Below, one piece after another: positions 50,114 to 58,170 of a stretch of 64,000 nt of DNA (position 1 is its first letter; every line of letters starts with the position of its first letter). The notes below the pieces were generated by a model. That model was not told the origin of the DNA. It saw only the letters and a program-made list of their open reading frames with translations, and searched no databases. The DNA comes from CAYHXN01 sp964373675. GTDB lineage: Bacteria; Patescibacteriota; Minisyncoccia; UBA6257; WO2-44-18. A program made the translations under genes and the position numbers. The DNA lies in assembly GCA_964373675.1 (NCBI GenBank), contig CAYJVO010000001.1:1-64000 (forward strand), in the 5' to 3' direction.

Positions 50114-50470
50114 TTAAAATTTTAATCCGGCTTCTCTTGCGCTTTCAGCGATTGCTTTTATTCTACCGTGGAACTTATAAAAACCGCGGCTAAAAACTAC
50201 TGACTTGACGCCTAGCCGCTTAGCTTTCTCAGCCACTAATTCGCCCAAAAATTTAGCCTGCCCGGTTTTTGTTTTCGCCCCCTTTTTCAATTCTTTGGTA
50301 GAAGCCGAAGCCAAGGTATGTCCTTTACTATCGTCTATTAATTGGGCGTAGGTATAGCGGTTGCTTCGAAAAACCGAAAGTCGCGGCCGATCAGCGGTGC
50401 CAAAAATCTTAGCCCGACTCCGGCGCTTTCTCAACTCTCTATTAAAATTTCTTTTAGTAGTCGTGGCCAT
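50114..50470 (-). CDS. rplR: 50S ribosomal protein L18
   Basis: This 118-residue 5S rRNA-binding protein has RPRLSVFRSNRYTYAQLIDD, FLGELVAEKAKRLGV and FSRGFYKFHGRIKAIAESAR, all typical of L18. GTCAT micro-repeats lie just upstream. Confidence 0.95.
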   Translation of the reverse strand: MATTTKRNFNRELRKRRSRAKIFGTADRPRLSVFRSNRYTYAQLIDDSKGHTLASASTKELKKGAKTKTGQAKFLGELVAEKAKRLGVKSVVFSRGFYKFHGRIKAIAESAREAGLKF

Positions 50471-50495
50471 AGTTATTTGTCATAGTCATTTGCCA

Positions 50496-51047
50496 TTATG
50501 CCGCTGTCCCAGCTCCCGCGACTTTTTTGCCTTCCTTGCGGCGGATAACTTCGCCTTTATATCTAATACCCTTGCCTTTGTACGGTTCCGGCTTTTTGAT
50601 TTTTCTAATCTTTGCCGCCGCTAAACCAACGAGGTTTTTATCAATACCGGAGACAGTAATCGTACCCTTCTCAACTGCTATTTTAATGCCGGCTGGAGGC
50701 GTAAATTTGGCTGGGTGAGTAAAACCTACATTTAAAACCAGGGAATTTCCTTCCATGGTGGCGCGAAAACCCACTCCCTCAATTTCCAAAGATTTACTGA
50801 ACCCGCCGGCAACGCCCTGAATGGCGTTTTTCAATAAAGCGGCTGCCGTGCCCCAATTTGCCAATGCCTGCTTATGGCTTGCTGAAGGTTTTAATAATGC
50901 TTCTTTATCTCTCAGCTCCGCGAAAATAAAAGGCGGCAATTTCAATTCCAACGCACCTTGCTTACCTTTAACCTGCAACGTTCCAGCCGCTTCTTTTACT
51001 TCCACGCCCTCTGGTATTACAATTGGTTTTTTAGCTAGTTTACTCAT
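50496..51047 (-). CDS. rplF: 50S ribosomal protein L6
   Basis: This 183-residue protein contains two L6 domains. The C-terminal signature KPEPYKGKGIRYKGEVIRRK is complete. Composite repeat A3 separates it from rpsH. Confidence 0.95.
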   Translation of the reverse strand: MSKLAKKPIVIPEGVEVKEAAGTLQVKGKQGALELKLPPFIFAELRDKEALLKPSASHKQALANWGTAAALLKNAIQGVAGGFSKSLEIEGVGFRATMEGNSLVLNVGFTHPAKFTPPAGIKIAVEKGTITVSGIDKNLVGLAAAKIRKIKKPEPYKGKGIRYKGEVIRRKEGKKVAGAGTAA

Positions 51048-51056
51048 TGTAAATGA

Positions 51057-51182
51057 CTACGAAATACGAAATCTTACCAATATACGAAACCGATTTGGTA
51101 TATTCGCTTGCCTGCCGGCCTTGCTCCGCCGAAGCGCTACGCGAAGGCGATGCAGGCAGGTACTATTTTCGTATTTGGTAGC
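51057..51182. repeat. TACGAAA palindromic repeat with nested element, copy A3
   Basis: Outer arms start CTACGAAATACGAAA and end with TTTCGTATTTGGTAG. The nested 54-bp element is at 51107-51160. It is nearly identical to the copy at 20532, implying recent spread. It lies between rpsH and rplF inside the operon. Confidence 0.88.
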
Positions 51183-51184
51183 TA

Positions 51185-51565
51185 CTACCATATTTCAAAT
51201 AGTATTACTCCCCCGACCTTGGCTTTGCGCGCATCTTTAAAAGACATGATGCCTTGGGGTGTGGAAATCACTCCTAATCCATAACCCTGTCTTACCTTTT
51301 TTAAATCGCGGTAGCCCGCATATATTCGGCGCGACGGTTTGCTCACAAATTTAATTTCTTCAATTATGCCCCCGCCGTCTTTGTATTTTAATTTAATTTC
51401 AATAATTCTCTTGGGCATCCTCCCTTTCTTTTCTGCCGATTCTATAAACTTATTTTCGGCCAGAATTTGAGCAATAGCTAAATCCATACCAGAATAAGCC
51501 GTTTTTACGGTTTCTTTTTTCGCCTTTTGGGCGTTTTTGATTTTAATTAAGAGATCTGTGTACAT
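51185..51565 (-). CDS. rpsH: 30S ribosomal protein S8
   Basis: This 126-residue protein has MYTDLLIKIKNAQ at the start and GLGVISTPQGIMSFKDARKA near the end, the S8 C-terminal signature. In many bacteria S8 also represses this operon by binding its mRNA. The stop codon touches repeat A3. Confidence 0.95.
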   Translation of the reverse strand: MYTDLLIKIKNAQKAKKETVKTAYSGMDLAIAQILAENKFIESAEKKGRMPKRIIEIKLKYKDGGGIIEEIKFVSKPSRRIYAGYRDLKKVRQGYGLGVISTPQGIMSFKDARKAKVGGVILFEIW

Positions 51566-51589
51566 GGTTTTTTATAAGTCCCTAGTGGC

Positions 51590-51775
51590 TTACCAACTAG
51601 CCTTTTTTACTCCGGGTATTTCGCCGCGACTGGCTAATTCCCGAAAACAAATCCGGCAAAGACCGAATGCTCTCATAAAGCCCCGCCGTCTGCCGCAGCG
51701 AAAACAACGTCTTACTAATCGGGTAGAAAATTTTGGTTTCTTTTTTGATCTTGCGACTACGGATTTTTTAGCCAT
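51590..51775 (-). CDS. rpsN: 30S ribosomal protein S14, zinc-binding type
   Basis: This 61-residue protein has the zinc ribbon CFRCGRRRG...CRICFRELA, the short S14 form that keeps the four Cys. It lies 1 bp after rplE. Confidence 0.96.
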   Translation of the reverse strand: MAKKSVVARSKKKPKFSTRLVRRCFRCGRRRGFMRAFGLCRICFRELASRGEIPGVKKASW

Positions 51776-51776
51776 G

Positions 51777-52271
51777 CTAAGATTTCTTTAACGGCAACCC
51801 GAGTTTTTTGTAGAGCTGAATTGCTTGCTCGCGTCCCTTAACGGTTTTGGGCACTATTGTTGCTTGCAGCCCAAAGACTTTGGTATTTTCCGGATTAATT
51901 TCTGGGAAGACAATATGCTCTTTTATTCCTATTGTCAAATTACCATTCTCATCCACATTTTTTAGATTAATGCCTCTAAAATCCCGAATGCGAGGAAGCA
52001 CCGCCTTAATCAATTTATCTAAAAAATCAACCATTAGTTTTCTACGCAAGGTGGCTTTTAATCCAACGATCATCCCTTCCCTGGTCTTAAAACCGGATAT
52101 AGATTTTTTGGCGGGACGGATTGCGGGCTTTTGTCCGGTAATTGCCGCCATATCCCTAATAATTTCCGGCAAAATTTTTTCCGCAAAGCCCGGCGTTGTT
52201 GATAAACGACCGATTCCGGTATTAATTACTATCTTTTCCAGATTCTCCTTTATTTTATTATCTTTAGTCAT
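51777..52271 (-). CDS. rplE: 50S ribosomal protein L5
   Basis: This 164-residue 5S rRNA-binding protein has EKIVINTGIGRLS, ITGQKPAIRPAKKSISGFKTR-type motifs, and IGIKEHIVFPEI. It is shorter than E. coli L5 (179), with trimmed ends. Confidence 0.95.
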   Translation of the reverse strand: MTKDNKIKENLEKIVINTGIGRLSTTPGFAEKILPEIIRDMAAITGQKPAIRPAKKSISGFKTREGMIVGLKATLRRKLMVDFLDKLIKAVLPRIRDFRGINLKNVDENGNLTIGIKEHIVFPEINPENTKVFGLQATIVPKTVKGREQAIQLYKKLGLPLKKS

Positions 52272-52290
52272 ACAAAGAGATGTTTATCCC

Positions 52291-52331
52291 CACACCTTCT
52301 CGCGAGGTATTACACTCCGCGAGAAGGTGTG
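52291..52331. terminator. 14-bp stem-loop between rplX and rplE
   Basis: CACACCTTCTCGCG (52291-52304) pairs perfectly with CGCGAGAAGGTGTG (52318-52331) around 13 nt. There is no T tract on the minus strand, so it may be a processing or attenuation structure rather than a full terminator. Confidence 0.6.
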
Positions 52332-52339
52332 AAGATTTA

Positions 52340-52645
52340 TTAAAACACGCTTTTACACTTTTTGCAATACCGTACCTTTTGTTCGCCTTCGGCGCGATAA
52401 CCGACGCGAACTGCTTCTTTGCAATTAGCACAAACCGGCATCGCCTTTGATTCTTTTAGTGGCCGAATGTTGTTAACTATTTCCCCCTTCCCCCCTTGTT
52501 TTTTTGGACGCTGATGTTTTTTATAAACATTAAAGCCTTCCACCGTAACAGTTGCTTTGCTGTGATCAACTCTTAAAACTCTGCCCGTCTTCCCCCGGTC
52601 TTTGCCAGAAATTATTTTAACCGTATCGCCTTTCTTTATCCTCAT
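52340..52645 (-). CDS. rplX: 50S ribosomal protein L24
   Basis: This 101-residue protein has the KOW motif at the N terminus (IKKGDTVKIISGKDRGKTGRV). The C terminus has CANCKEA...CKKCKSVF, a zinc-ribbon-like tail present in some bacterial L24. The upstream gap 52646-52754 holds an AT-rich repeat of GGATATTCGGAT-like units. Confidence 0.95.
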   Translation of the reverse strand: MRIKKGDTVKIISGKDRGKTGRVLRVDHSKATVTVEGFNVYKKHQRPKKQGGKGEIVNNIRPLKESKAMPVCANCKEAVRVGYRAEGEQKVRYCKKCKSVF

Positions 52646-52665
52646 ATTTTTTACCGCTCCAAATC

Positions 52666-52753
52666 TACGAATTTGTCCGAAGTTAACGAATAGAATCCAA
52701 ATAATTTTCGTGAAATGTTCGGCATCTTCGGATATTTCGGATTATTCGGATCG
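52666..52753. repeat. TTCGGAT-type micro-repeats
   Basis: The rplX-rplN gap contains tandem variants such as TTCGGATATTTCGGATTATTCGGAT and, further left, complementary TCCGAAG. Related ATCCGAATG units lie at about 2720-2760 after ftsX. Confidence 0.45.
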
Positions 52754-52754
52754 G

Positions 52755-53123
52755 TCATACTATTTCTTCCGCCATTGAAAAAATGGTTTCAAATCCCTTT
52801 TCTTTCAGCTCTCTGGGTATTGGCCCGAAAATACGGGTTGCTCGAGGTTCCCGCTTTTCATCAATTAAAACAGCCGCATTTTCGTCAAAGCGCACTCTTG
52901 TTCCATCGGTACGCCGCAATGGATGGCGCTGGCGAACTATTACTGCCTTGATTATATCTTTTTTCTTTACCGGTTTTCTTGGCTCAGCCGCTTGAACAGA
53001 AGCAATGATAATATCGCCGATGCGGGCATAACGCTTTCTGCTACCGCCCAAAACTCTAAAACAGCGGACGGTTTTTGCTCCGGAGTTATCCGCCACTTTT
53101 AATATGGATCTTTCTTGAATCAT
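52755..53123 (-). CDS. rplN: 50S ribosomal protein L14
   Basis: This 122-residue protein opens MIQERSILKVADNSGAKTV and contains RIGDIIIASVQ and FDENAAVLIDEKREPRATRI. It is a very conserved 23S rRNA-binding protein. Confidence 0.96.
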   Translation of the reverse strand: MIQERSILKVADNSGAKTVRCFRVLGGSRKRYARIGDIIIASVQAAEPRKPVKKKDIIKAVIVRQRHPLRRTDGTRVRFDENAAVLIDEKREPRATRIFGPIPRELKEKGFETIFSMAEEIV

Positions 53124-53129
53124 AGTGCT

Positions 53130-53219
53130 TACGCAGATAACACGAACAATACTAATTTTTACGCGAATGACCCAAATTTTTGTTTTCGTGTCATTCGTGT
53201 ATACGTTCGTGTTATTAGT
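53130..53219. repeat. TTCGTGT palindromic repeat
   Basis: GATAACACGAAC near the left and GTTCGTGTTATTAG at the right are inverted, with inner ACGCGAATGAC and GTCATTCGTGT also inverted. It fills the rpsQ-rplN gap. Confidence 0.6.
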
Positions 53220-53220
53220 G

Positions 53221-53472
53221 TTAAGTTAATTTACTAACAATTCTCCATCTTTTCTCTTTGGACATCGGCCTAGTTTCTTCAATCACTACCTTATCCCCTA
53301 TCTTGTACTCATTGTTTTCGCTATGGGCTTTAAATCTCTTAGTTACTTTGTAGTACTTCAGATAGCGCGGGTGTTTTTTTAACCGCGTTATGGCCACCAC
53401 TACTGTTTTGTTCATCTTGTCCGACACTACAACTCCTTCCAGTATTCGTTTTTTACCCTGTTGATTAGTCAT
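53221..53472 (-). CDS. rpsQ: 30S ribosomal protein S17
   Basis: This 83-residue OB-fold protein has LEGVVVSDKMNKTVVVAITR, the YKVTKRFKAHSENN segment, and the final EETRPMSKEKRWRIV, all typical of S17. Confidence 0.95.
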   Translation of the reverse strand: MTNQQGKKRILEGVVVSDKMNKTVVVAITRLKKHPRYLKYYKVTKRFKAHSENNEYKIGDKVVIEETRPMSKEKRWRIVSKLT

Positions 53473-53477
53473 ACTAA

Positions 53478-53672
53478 TTATTTATTTTGGCTTAGTATCG
53501 TCAGGATTCGGGCAATATCTTTTTTAACTTTATGAATTTCTTTTACATTCTTAACTTTGCCGCCAGCTAAATCGTTTTTTAAATTCCACAAATTGTCGCG
53601 AAGTGAGGCCAGTATTTGTTTTAACTCTGCCCCCGGCTTAGTTTTTAATTGTTCAAATTCTTTTTTCTTCAT
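53478..53672 (-). CDS. rpmC: 50S ribosomal protein L29
   Basis: This 64-residue two-helix protein has LASLRDNLWNLKNDLAGGKV and the ending HKVKKDIARILTILSQ. It overlaps rplP by 4 bp. Confidence 0.92.
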   Translation of the reverse strand: MKKKEFEQLKTKPGAELKQILASLRDNLWNLKNDLAGGKVKNVKEIHKVKKDIARILTILSQNK

Positions 53673-54082
53673 GCTTTTGATATGATTCTAGTCTTTATCG
53701 GCAATTTATGACTGGCTAAACGCAAGGCCTCCTTGGCTAATTCCGGAGCAACGCCGTCCATTTCAAACAAAATTCTGCCCGGTTTTACCGGAAAAACATA
53801 GTGATCCACCGATCCCTTGCCGCCCCCCATAGTTATTTCCGGCGGCCGTTTGGTAACTGGCTTATCCGGGAAAATCCGAATCCAAAGTTTTCCTTCCCGT
53901 TCAATAAAATTTCTAATGGTCTTGCGGGCGGCTTCAATCTGACGGGAATTAATCCACGCAGAACTCTCGGCTTTTAGTCCAAAGCTTCCGAACATAAGGG
54001 TGGTGCCGCGTGTTTCAACAGCCCGATCTTTAGACCGTCCCTTTTGCCATTTTCTATGTTTTACTTTTTTTGGTACTAACAT
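53669..54082 (-). CDS. rplP: 50S ribosomal protein L16
   Basis: This 137-residue protein has MLVPKKVKHRKWQKGR at the start, WINSRQIEAARKTI, and RIFPDKPVTKRPPEITMGGG. It helps position tRNA in the A site. Confidence 0.96.
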   Translation of the reverse strand: MLVPKKVKHRKWQKGRSKDRAVETRGTTLMFGSFGLKAESSAWINSRQIEAARKTIRNFIEREGKLWIRIFPDKPVTKRPPEITMGGGKGSVDHYVFPVKPGRILFEMDGVAPELAKEALRLASHKLPIKTRIISKA

Positions 54083-54084
54083 AA

Positions 54085-54172
54085 TTATGTTAAATGGTTA
54101 TATGTTCAATGCGACATGTGTAAAATTAATTTTTAAACTTGCTTGCCACTTGTCGCATTTTACATTTCACTT
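54085..54172. repeat. AATGCGACA palindromic repeat, copy B2
   Basis: CAATGCGACATGTG and CACTTGTCGCATTTTAC are inverted. GTTAAATGGTTA is shared with copy B1 at 49574. It separates rplP and rpsC. Confidence 0.7.
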
Positions 54173-54174
54173 TT

Positions 54175-54846
54175 TTACTTTTCGTTAAATATTTCCCCTT
54201 TATAAATCCAGACCTTGACTCCGACGGTTCCATAATTGCAAAAAGCTGTTGCTTCTCCATAATCAATATCTGCTCTTAAAGTTTGCAGCGGAAGTTTTCC
54301 CTTTGAAACCCATTCGCGCCGAGAAATTTCCGCTCCATCAATGCGGCCGGACAATCTAATCTTCGCCCCTTGCGCATCTTTGTACTGCATGATGTTTTCC
54401 AAATATTTCTTCATGGTGCCGCGGGCAGGCCGACGCTTTTCTAAATCCCAAGCTATATTTTGAGCCATATTTTGAGCGGAAACCTCAGCTCTTTTTAACT
54501 CCTCTACATTTAAGCTGATGGAGAATTTCGTCTTTTTTTCTTTGCGTTCTTTAAAAAGTCTAATGAGTTTTTTTTCAATCTGCTTATTAAGTTCCTCAAT
54601 TCCTTTTCCGCCGCGGCCGATTATTAAACCGGGGCGGGCGGCTTTAATAAAAATCCGATAAGTTTCGCGGCTCCCCCTCTCAATGTCAATTTTCACAATG
54701 CCAGCGGGCTCCAGTTTTTCTTTAATAATTCTGCGAATCAAAACATCCTCTTCCAGCTGATATTTATAATCTCCGCCAAACCACCTGGATGACCAGTTTT
54801 TCGTAATCCCGAGCCGTAATGAATATGGTTTAATTTTCTGTCCCAT
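54175..54846 (-). CDS. rpsC: 30S ribosomal protein S3
   Basis: This 223-residue protein has MGQKIKPYSLRLGITKNW, the KH domain with GLIIGRGGKGIEELN, and the C-terminal ISRREWVSKGKLPLQTLRAD. Palindromic repeat A4 precedes it on this strand. Confidence 0.96.
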   Translation of the reverse strand: MGQKIKPYSLRLGITKNWSSRWFGGDYKYQLEEDVLIRRIIKEKLEPAGIVKIDIERGSRETYRIFIKAARPGLIIGRGGKGIEELNKQIEKKLIRLFKERKEKKTKFSISLNVEELKRAEVSAQNMAQNIAWDLEKRRPARGTMKKYLENIMQYKDAQGAKIRLSGRIDGAEISRREWVSKGKLPLQTLRADIDYGEATAFCNYGTVGVKVWIYKGEIFNEK

Positions 54847-54855
54847 TGTAATATG

Positions 54856-54928
54856 GCTACGAAATACGAAATTTTACTAATATACGAAATTGGTTTTGTA
54901 TATTCGTACTATTTTCGTATTTAGTGGC
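54856..54928. repeat. TACGAAA palindromic repeat, copy A4
   Basis: GGCTACGAAATACGAAAT and ATTTTCGTATTTAGTGGC bracket the core AATATACGAAATTGG. It has no nested element. It separates rpsC and rplV. Confidence 0.85.
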
Positions 54929-54930
54929 TG

Positions 54931-55431
54931 TTATACGCTTTTCCTTCTAAATAATCTCTTGAAGAATCCCGGCCTTTCTTGTTTGACTTCTTTTTCTTTT
55001 TGCTGCTGCGGTTTTAGAGCCTTCGCCTTCGGTACTTTCTTTTTCTTTGCTTTTTTTGGAGGCGGCATAATTACAAACCGGCTCGCCAGTGGCTGAGCCG
55101 CTTCCTCCAAAGTTAAAATTACATGGCTCATTTTTTTCTGAATCGGGGTCGCTCGTCCCTGGGCCCGCGGCATGAATCTTTTGAGCATTGGGCCCTGATT
55201 AACAATGATTTGCTTAATAAACAGCCGGCTAGCATCCAGTTTTTGATTATTTTTTGCATTAGCAACCGCTGAATGCAGTAACTTTAATAATGGCTTGGCA
55301 GATCGCTGACTTCTCATTAATAATTGGGCTTCGGCTTCCTGAATCGGCAAACCTCGTAAAATATCGGCGATCAACCTGACTTTGCGAGGCGCAATACTCA
55401 AATTGTTTAATTTTACTGTTTCTTGGTTCAT
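54931..55431 (-). CDS. rplV: 50S ribosomal protein L22 with C-terminal extension
   Basis: The first 110 residues are standard L22 (LNNLSIAPRKVRLIADILRG, FMPRAQGRATPIQKKMSHV). A further 45 or so residues form a Lys/Ala/Gln-rich tail (PKAKALKPQQQKEKEVKQ) ending in basic FFKRLFRRKSV. Basic tails of this kind are common in CPR ribosomal proteins. Confidence 0.94.
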   Translation of the reverse strand: MNQETVKLNNLSIAPRKVRLIADILRGLPIQEAEAQLLMRSQRSAKPLLKLLHSAVANAKNNQKLDASRLFIKQIIVNQGPMLKRFMPRAQGRATPIQKKMSHVILTLEEAAQPLASRFVIMPPPKKAKKKKVPKAKALKPQQQKEKEVKQERPGFFKRLFRRKSV

Positions 55432-55435
55432 AAAT

Positions 55436-55780
55436 CTATTTTTTTACCCCCTCAGCTGTCGCCTGAACCGCCTTGGCTTTTTCTGTCTCCGATTGCGCTT
55501 GCGCCGCCTCCAGTTCACGCTGCATCTTGCCACCATGTCTGACGAATTTTCTGGTCGGCGCAAATTCTCCAAGCCGATGGCCGACCATTTCTTCTTTAAT
55601 TGAAACTTCCACGAAATTCTTGCCATTATGGACTCCAAAAGTAAATCCCACCATTTCGGGAGCAATCTCCGAACCGCGAGACCAGGTTTTGATAACCGTC
55701 TTATCGCCCGGCTTTAAATTGGCTATCTTCTTTAATAGCTTCGGATCAACATATGGGCCTTTCTTGCTTGAACGAGTCAT
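55436..55780 (-). CDS. rpsS: 30S ribosomal protein S19 with C-terminal extension
   Basis: Standard S19 features are SSKKGPYVDPKLLKKI, TIVTWSR-like KTWSRGSEI, and GHRLGEFAPTRKFVRHGG. About 25 extra Ala/Glu-rich residues follow, for a total of 114 against about 92 in E. coli. Confidence 0.95.
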   Translation of the reverse strand: MTRSSKKGPYVDPKLLKKIANLKPGDKTVIKTWSRGSEIAPEMVGFTFGVHNGKNFVEVSIKEEMVGHRLGEFAPTRKFVRHGGKMQRELEAAQAQSETEKAKAVQATAEGVKK

Positions 55781-55783
55781 TTT

Positions 55784-55851
55784 GTGTCATGTGTCAGGTG
55801 TCAGGTGTCATGTACCGTTTTCTTGATACTTGACACCTGATACCTGGCACG
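55784..55851. repeat. GGTGTCA/TGACACC palindromic repeat
   Basis: The tandem GTGTCAGGTGTCAGGTGTCA on the left is inverted as TGACACCTGATACC on the right. The same GATACC(T) units occur in frame inside murC (45020-45045). Confidence 0.7.
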
Positions 55852-55852
55852 T

Positions 55853-56683
55853 TTAGCGTATTTTTGGCCGCCTCTGCAAAATCAATTTACTTGACCATTT
55901 CTTTTTGTTGCGCGTCTTGTGGCCGCCGGTGACTTTCCCCCATAAAGTTTTCGGCCGGCGAGTGCCGCGCGGCTGTTTTCCTTCGCCGCCTCCATAAGGG
56001 TGGTCTACCGGATTCATTGCCGTCCCCCTTACTGTCGGTCTAATGCCTAGCCAGCGGGAACGCCCGGCCTTACCAATATTTACCAGATTATAATCGGGAT
56101 TAGAAACTTGTCCAATGGTCGCCAAACCGCTGGACGATACCTTACGAACTTCTTTGGAAGCAAGTTTGAGGGTGGTAAAACCGCCATCGTGCCCCAAAAT
56201 TTCTGCAAAAGCACCGGCTGAACGCGCTAATCTTCCGCCGCTGCCGGGACGAATTTCTATATTATGAACTTGATAGCCGATGGGAAGATTCTTTAAAGGC
56301 AGCCGGTTGCCGACTTTTAACGGCGCATTTTCCGAAGTAATAACAGTATCCCCCGCTTTTAGGCCTTTTGAAGCTAAAATATAACTGCGTTTGCCATCTT
56401 TATAAATGATTAAGGCGATGAAGGCGGAACGATAAGGATCGTATTCCAAGGTTTCAACTTTTGCCGGAATATTCATCCGGTTTTGTTTAAAATCTACCAA
56501 ACGGTACAGTTTTTTATTTCCGCCTTCTTGGTGACGAGTGGCAATTACGCCGCGATTGTTGCGGCCGGCATTCGCGCGCAAACGAACCGTAAGCGGTTTG
56601 TACGGCTCGGTTTTGGTCAAAACCGAATAATCAACTGAGGTCATTTGCCTTCTTGATGGACTTGTTGGTTTGTAAGTTTTCAT
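55853..56683 (-). CDS. rplB: 50S ribosomal protein L2
   Basis: This 276-residue protein is essential for peptidyl transferase assembly. It has GRNNRGVIATRHQEGGNKKLYR-type motifs, GSGGRLARSAGAFAEIL, and the C-terminal RGTAMNPVDHPYGGGEGK that reaches the catalytic centre. Confidence 0.96.
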   Translation of the reverse strand: MKTYKPTSPSRRQMTSVDYSVLTKTEPYKPLTVRLRANAGRNNRGVIATRHQEGGNKKLYRLVDFKQNRMNIPAKVETLEYDPYRSAFIALIIYKDGKRSYILASKGLKAGDTVITSENAPLKVGNRLPLKNLPIGYQVHNIEIRPGSGGRLARSAGAFAEILGHDGGFTTLKLASKEVRKVSSSGLATIGQVSNPDYNLVNIGKAGRSRWLGIRPTVRGTAMNPVDHPYGGGEGKQPRGTRRPKTLWGKVTGGHKTRNKKKWSSKLILQRRPKIR

Positions 56684-56692
56684 TGAGATCTA

Positions 56693-56764
56693 ACTACGAT
56701 ACGAAATTTTACTAATATACGAAATTGGTTTTGTATATTCGTACTATTTTCGTATTTGGTAGCC
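56693..56764. repeat. TACGAAA palindromic repeat, copy A5
   Basis: The core is identical to copy A4 (TTTTACTAATATACGAAATT) and the right arm is CGTATTTGGTAGCC. The left arm is shortened (CTACGATACGAAA). It separates rplB and rplW. Confidence 0.85.
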
Positions 56765-56765
56765 A

Positions 56766-57047
56766 TTAATGTGGTAATATATCTAATTTTTGGCCTTCTT
56801 TCAGTGTAACGATAGCTTTCTTGTACCCGGGCTTTATTCCAACCATTTTTCCCAGCCGGCGCGGCTTAGGCCGAGTATTTACGATATTAATCCGAATCAC
56901 ATCAACTTTATAAATCTCCTTGATGGCTTTTTTTATTTCCGGGCTTGCGGCTTTATCATCAACCAAAAAGATGTATTTGCCAAAAGCGCTCATCCGAGTT
57001 GCTTTTTCAGTAATAATTGGTCTTTTGACTAAAAATTTGTTGATCAT
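56766..57047 (-). CDS. rplW: 50S ribosomal protein L23
   Basis: This 93-residue protein has KRPIITEKATRMSAFGKYIF and RINIVNTRPKPRRLG, the L23 signature near the exit tunnel. It overlaps rplD by 4 bp. Confidence 0.95.
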   Translation of the reverse strand: MINKFLVKRPIITEKATRMSAFGKYIFLVDDKAASPEIKKAIKEIYKVDVIRINIVNTRPKPRRLGKMVGIKPGYKKAIVTLKEGQKLDILPH

Positions 57048-57658
57048 TTTATTTCATTAATTGCCCGTTGATCCATTAAAATCTGCTTATATTTCAAAAT
57101 ATCCTCTACATTCAAAGAATTAGGGTGCGAGCTTTTCACTTTTGGCAAATTGGCTGAGGCCCTGAAAATTGTTTTATTGTCCATGGCTGGAAGCAAAAGC
57201 GCATTAAGAGTCGCATTTAAGATGCCGCTTAATTGGCTAACTAATTCCTTGGTTTTAGGATTGGCTATCACCAGTGAATCCACAATTTTTAACTCGCCAT
57301 CAGCTAAACGCCGTGATAAAGCGGCGTAAATGGCGGCGCGAAGCATCTTTTTATTTATTTTTTGGGTAAAAATTTTTTCGCTGGTCGGGCCATGCGCTAC
57401 TCCGCCGCCGCGCCAAATCGGTGAACGAATGGAACCGTGACGAGCCCGGCCGGTGTGTTTTTGTCGCCAAGGTTTCCTGCCGCCGCCGCTCACCTCACCT
57501 CTACCTTTGGTGTTGGCCAGGGACCGACGGCGATTAGCCTGCTGAGCAACAACTGCCTGATACACCAAATCAGCATTCCATTTATGCCTAAATATTTTGT
57601 CCGGCAAATCAATCTCGCCAACACTCTCCCCTCTTAAATTGTAAATTTTAGTAATCAT
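57044..57658 (-). CDS. rplD: 50S ribosomal protein L4
   Basis: This 204-residue protein carries the tunnel loop RSLANTKGRGEVSGGGRKPW and GRARHGSIRSPIWRGGGVAHGP. In other bacteria L4 represses the S10 operon; no such leader structure can be asserted here. Confidence 0.95.
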   Translation of the reverse strand: MITKIYNLRGESVGEIDLPDKIFRHKWNADLVYQAVVAQQANRRRSLANTKGRGEVSGGGRKPWRQKHTGRARHGSIRSPIWRGGGVAHGPTSEKIFTQKINKKMLRAAIYAALSRRLADGELKIVDSLVIANPKTKELVSQLSGILNATLNALLLPAMDNKTIFRASANLPKVKSSHPNSLNVEDILKYKQILMDQRAINEIK

Positions 57659-57676
57659 GACGCTATTTGTAAATTT

Positions 57677-58099
57677 CTATTTTCTAATTTCTATCTTCCC
57701 GCTGTTATTCCCGGGCACCGCGCCTTTCAAAAAAACCAGCTTCTGTTCTTTATCTACATTAACAACCAACAAATTTTTAATCGTTGCCCGTCCGCCGCCC
57801 ATTCGGCCAGGCATCCGCCTGCCCGGAAGTACTCTTTGCGCCGCAGTATTGCCGATTGATCCCGGAGCGCGGTGACGATTTTTTTGGCCGTGAGTTTTTG
57901 GGCCGCCGGCAAAACCATGCCGCTTAACCACGCCCTGAAATCCTTTTCCTTTGGTAATTCCACTCACTTTTACAAGGTCGCCCTTCTTTACGAATTCTAA
58001 ATCTGCCCCGTTTTCTAATTTTATCGGAGTGACAGCAATCGCTCGGTCATTATCAAACGTTTGAGTCATTTTTAACTTTTTACCGCTAACTTTGTTCAT
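57677..58099 (-). CDS. rplC: 50S ribosomal protein L3, internally shortened
   Basis: This 140-residue protein has the L3 start (KVSGKKLKMTQTF) and full core (GKGFQGVVKRHGFAGGPKTHG, HRAPGSIGN, RRMPGRMGG, VFLKGAVPG). E. coli L3 has 209 residues. About 60 residues of the outer beta-barrel part are missing between the first strand and the GDLVKVSG strand. ATG 58099 is chosen because the longer in-frame start at 58144 would cross a terminator-like hairpin. Confidence 0.92.
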   Translation of the reverse strand: MNKVSGKKLKMTQTFDNDRAIAVTPIKLENGADLEFVKKGDLVKVSGITKGKGFQGVVKRHGFAGGPKTHGQKNRHRAPGSIGNTAAQRVLPGRRMPGRMGGGRATIKNLLVVNVDKEQKLVFLKGAVPGNNSGKIEIRK

Positions 58100-58110
58100 T
58101 GGATTTTTAC

Positions 58111-58140
58111 AAAAACAACCGCTAGACAGCGGTTGTTTTT
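58111..58140. terminator. Terminator-like hairpin between rpsJ and rplC
   Basis: AAAAACAACCGCT and AGCGGTTGTTTTT form a 10-13-bp stem around AGAC with A/T tracts on both sides, a bidirectional terminator shape inside the S10 operon. It could attenuate everything downstream of rpsJ. Confidence 0.75.
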
Positions 58141-58170
58141 GCACTACTGACTAGCCAGAATATTGTACGC

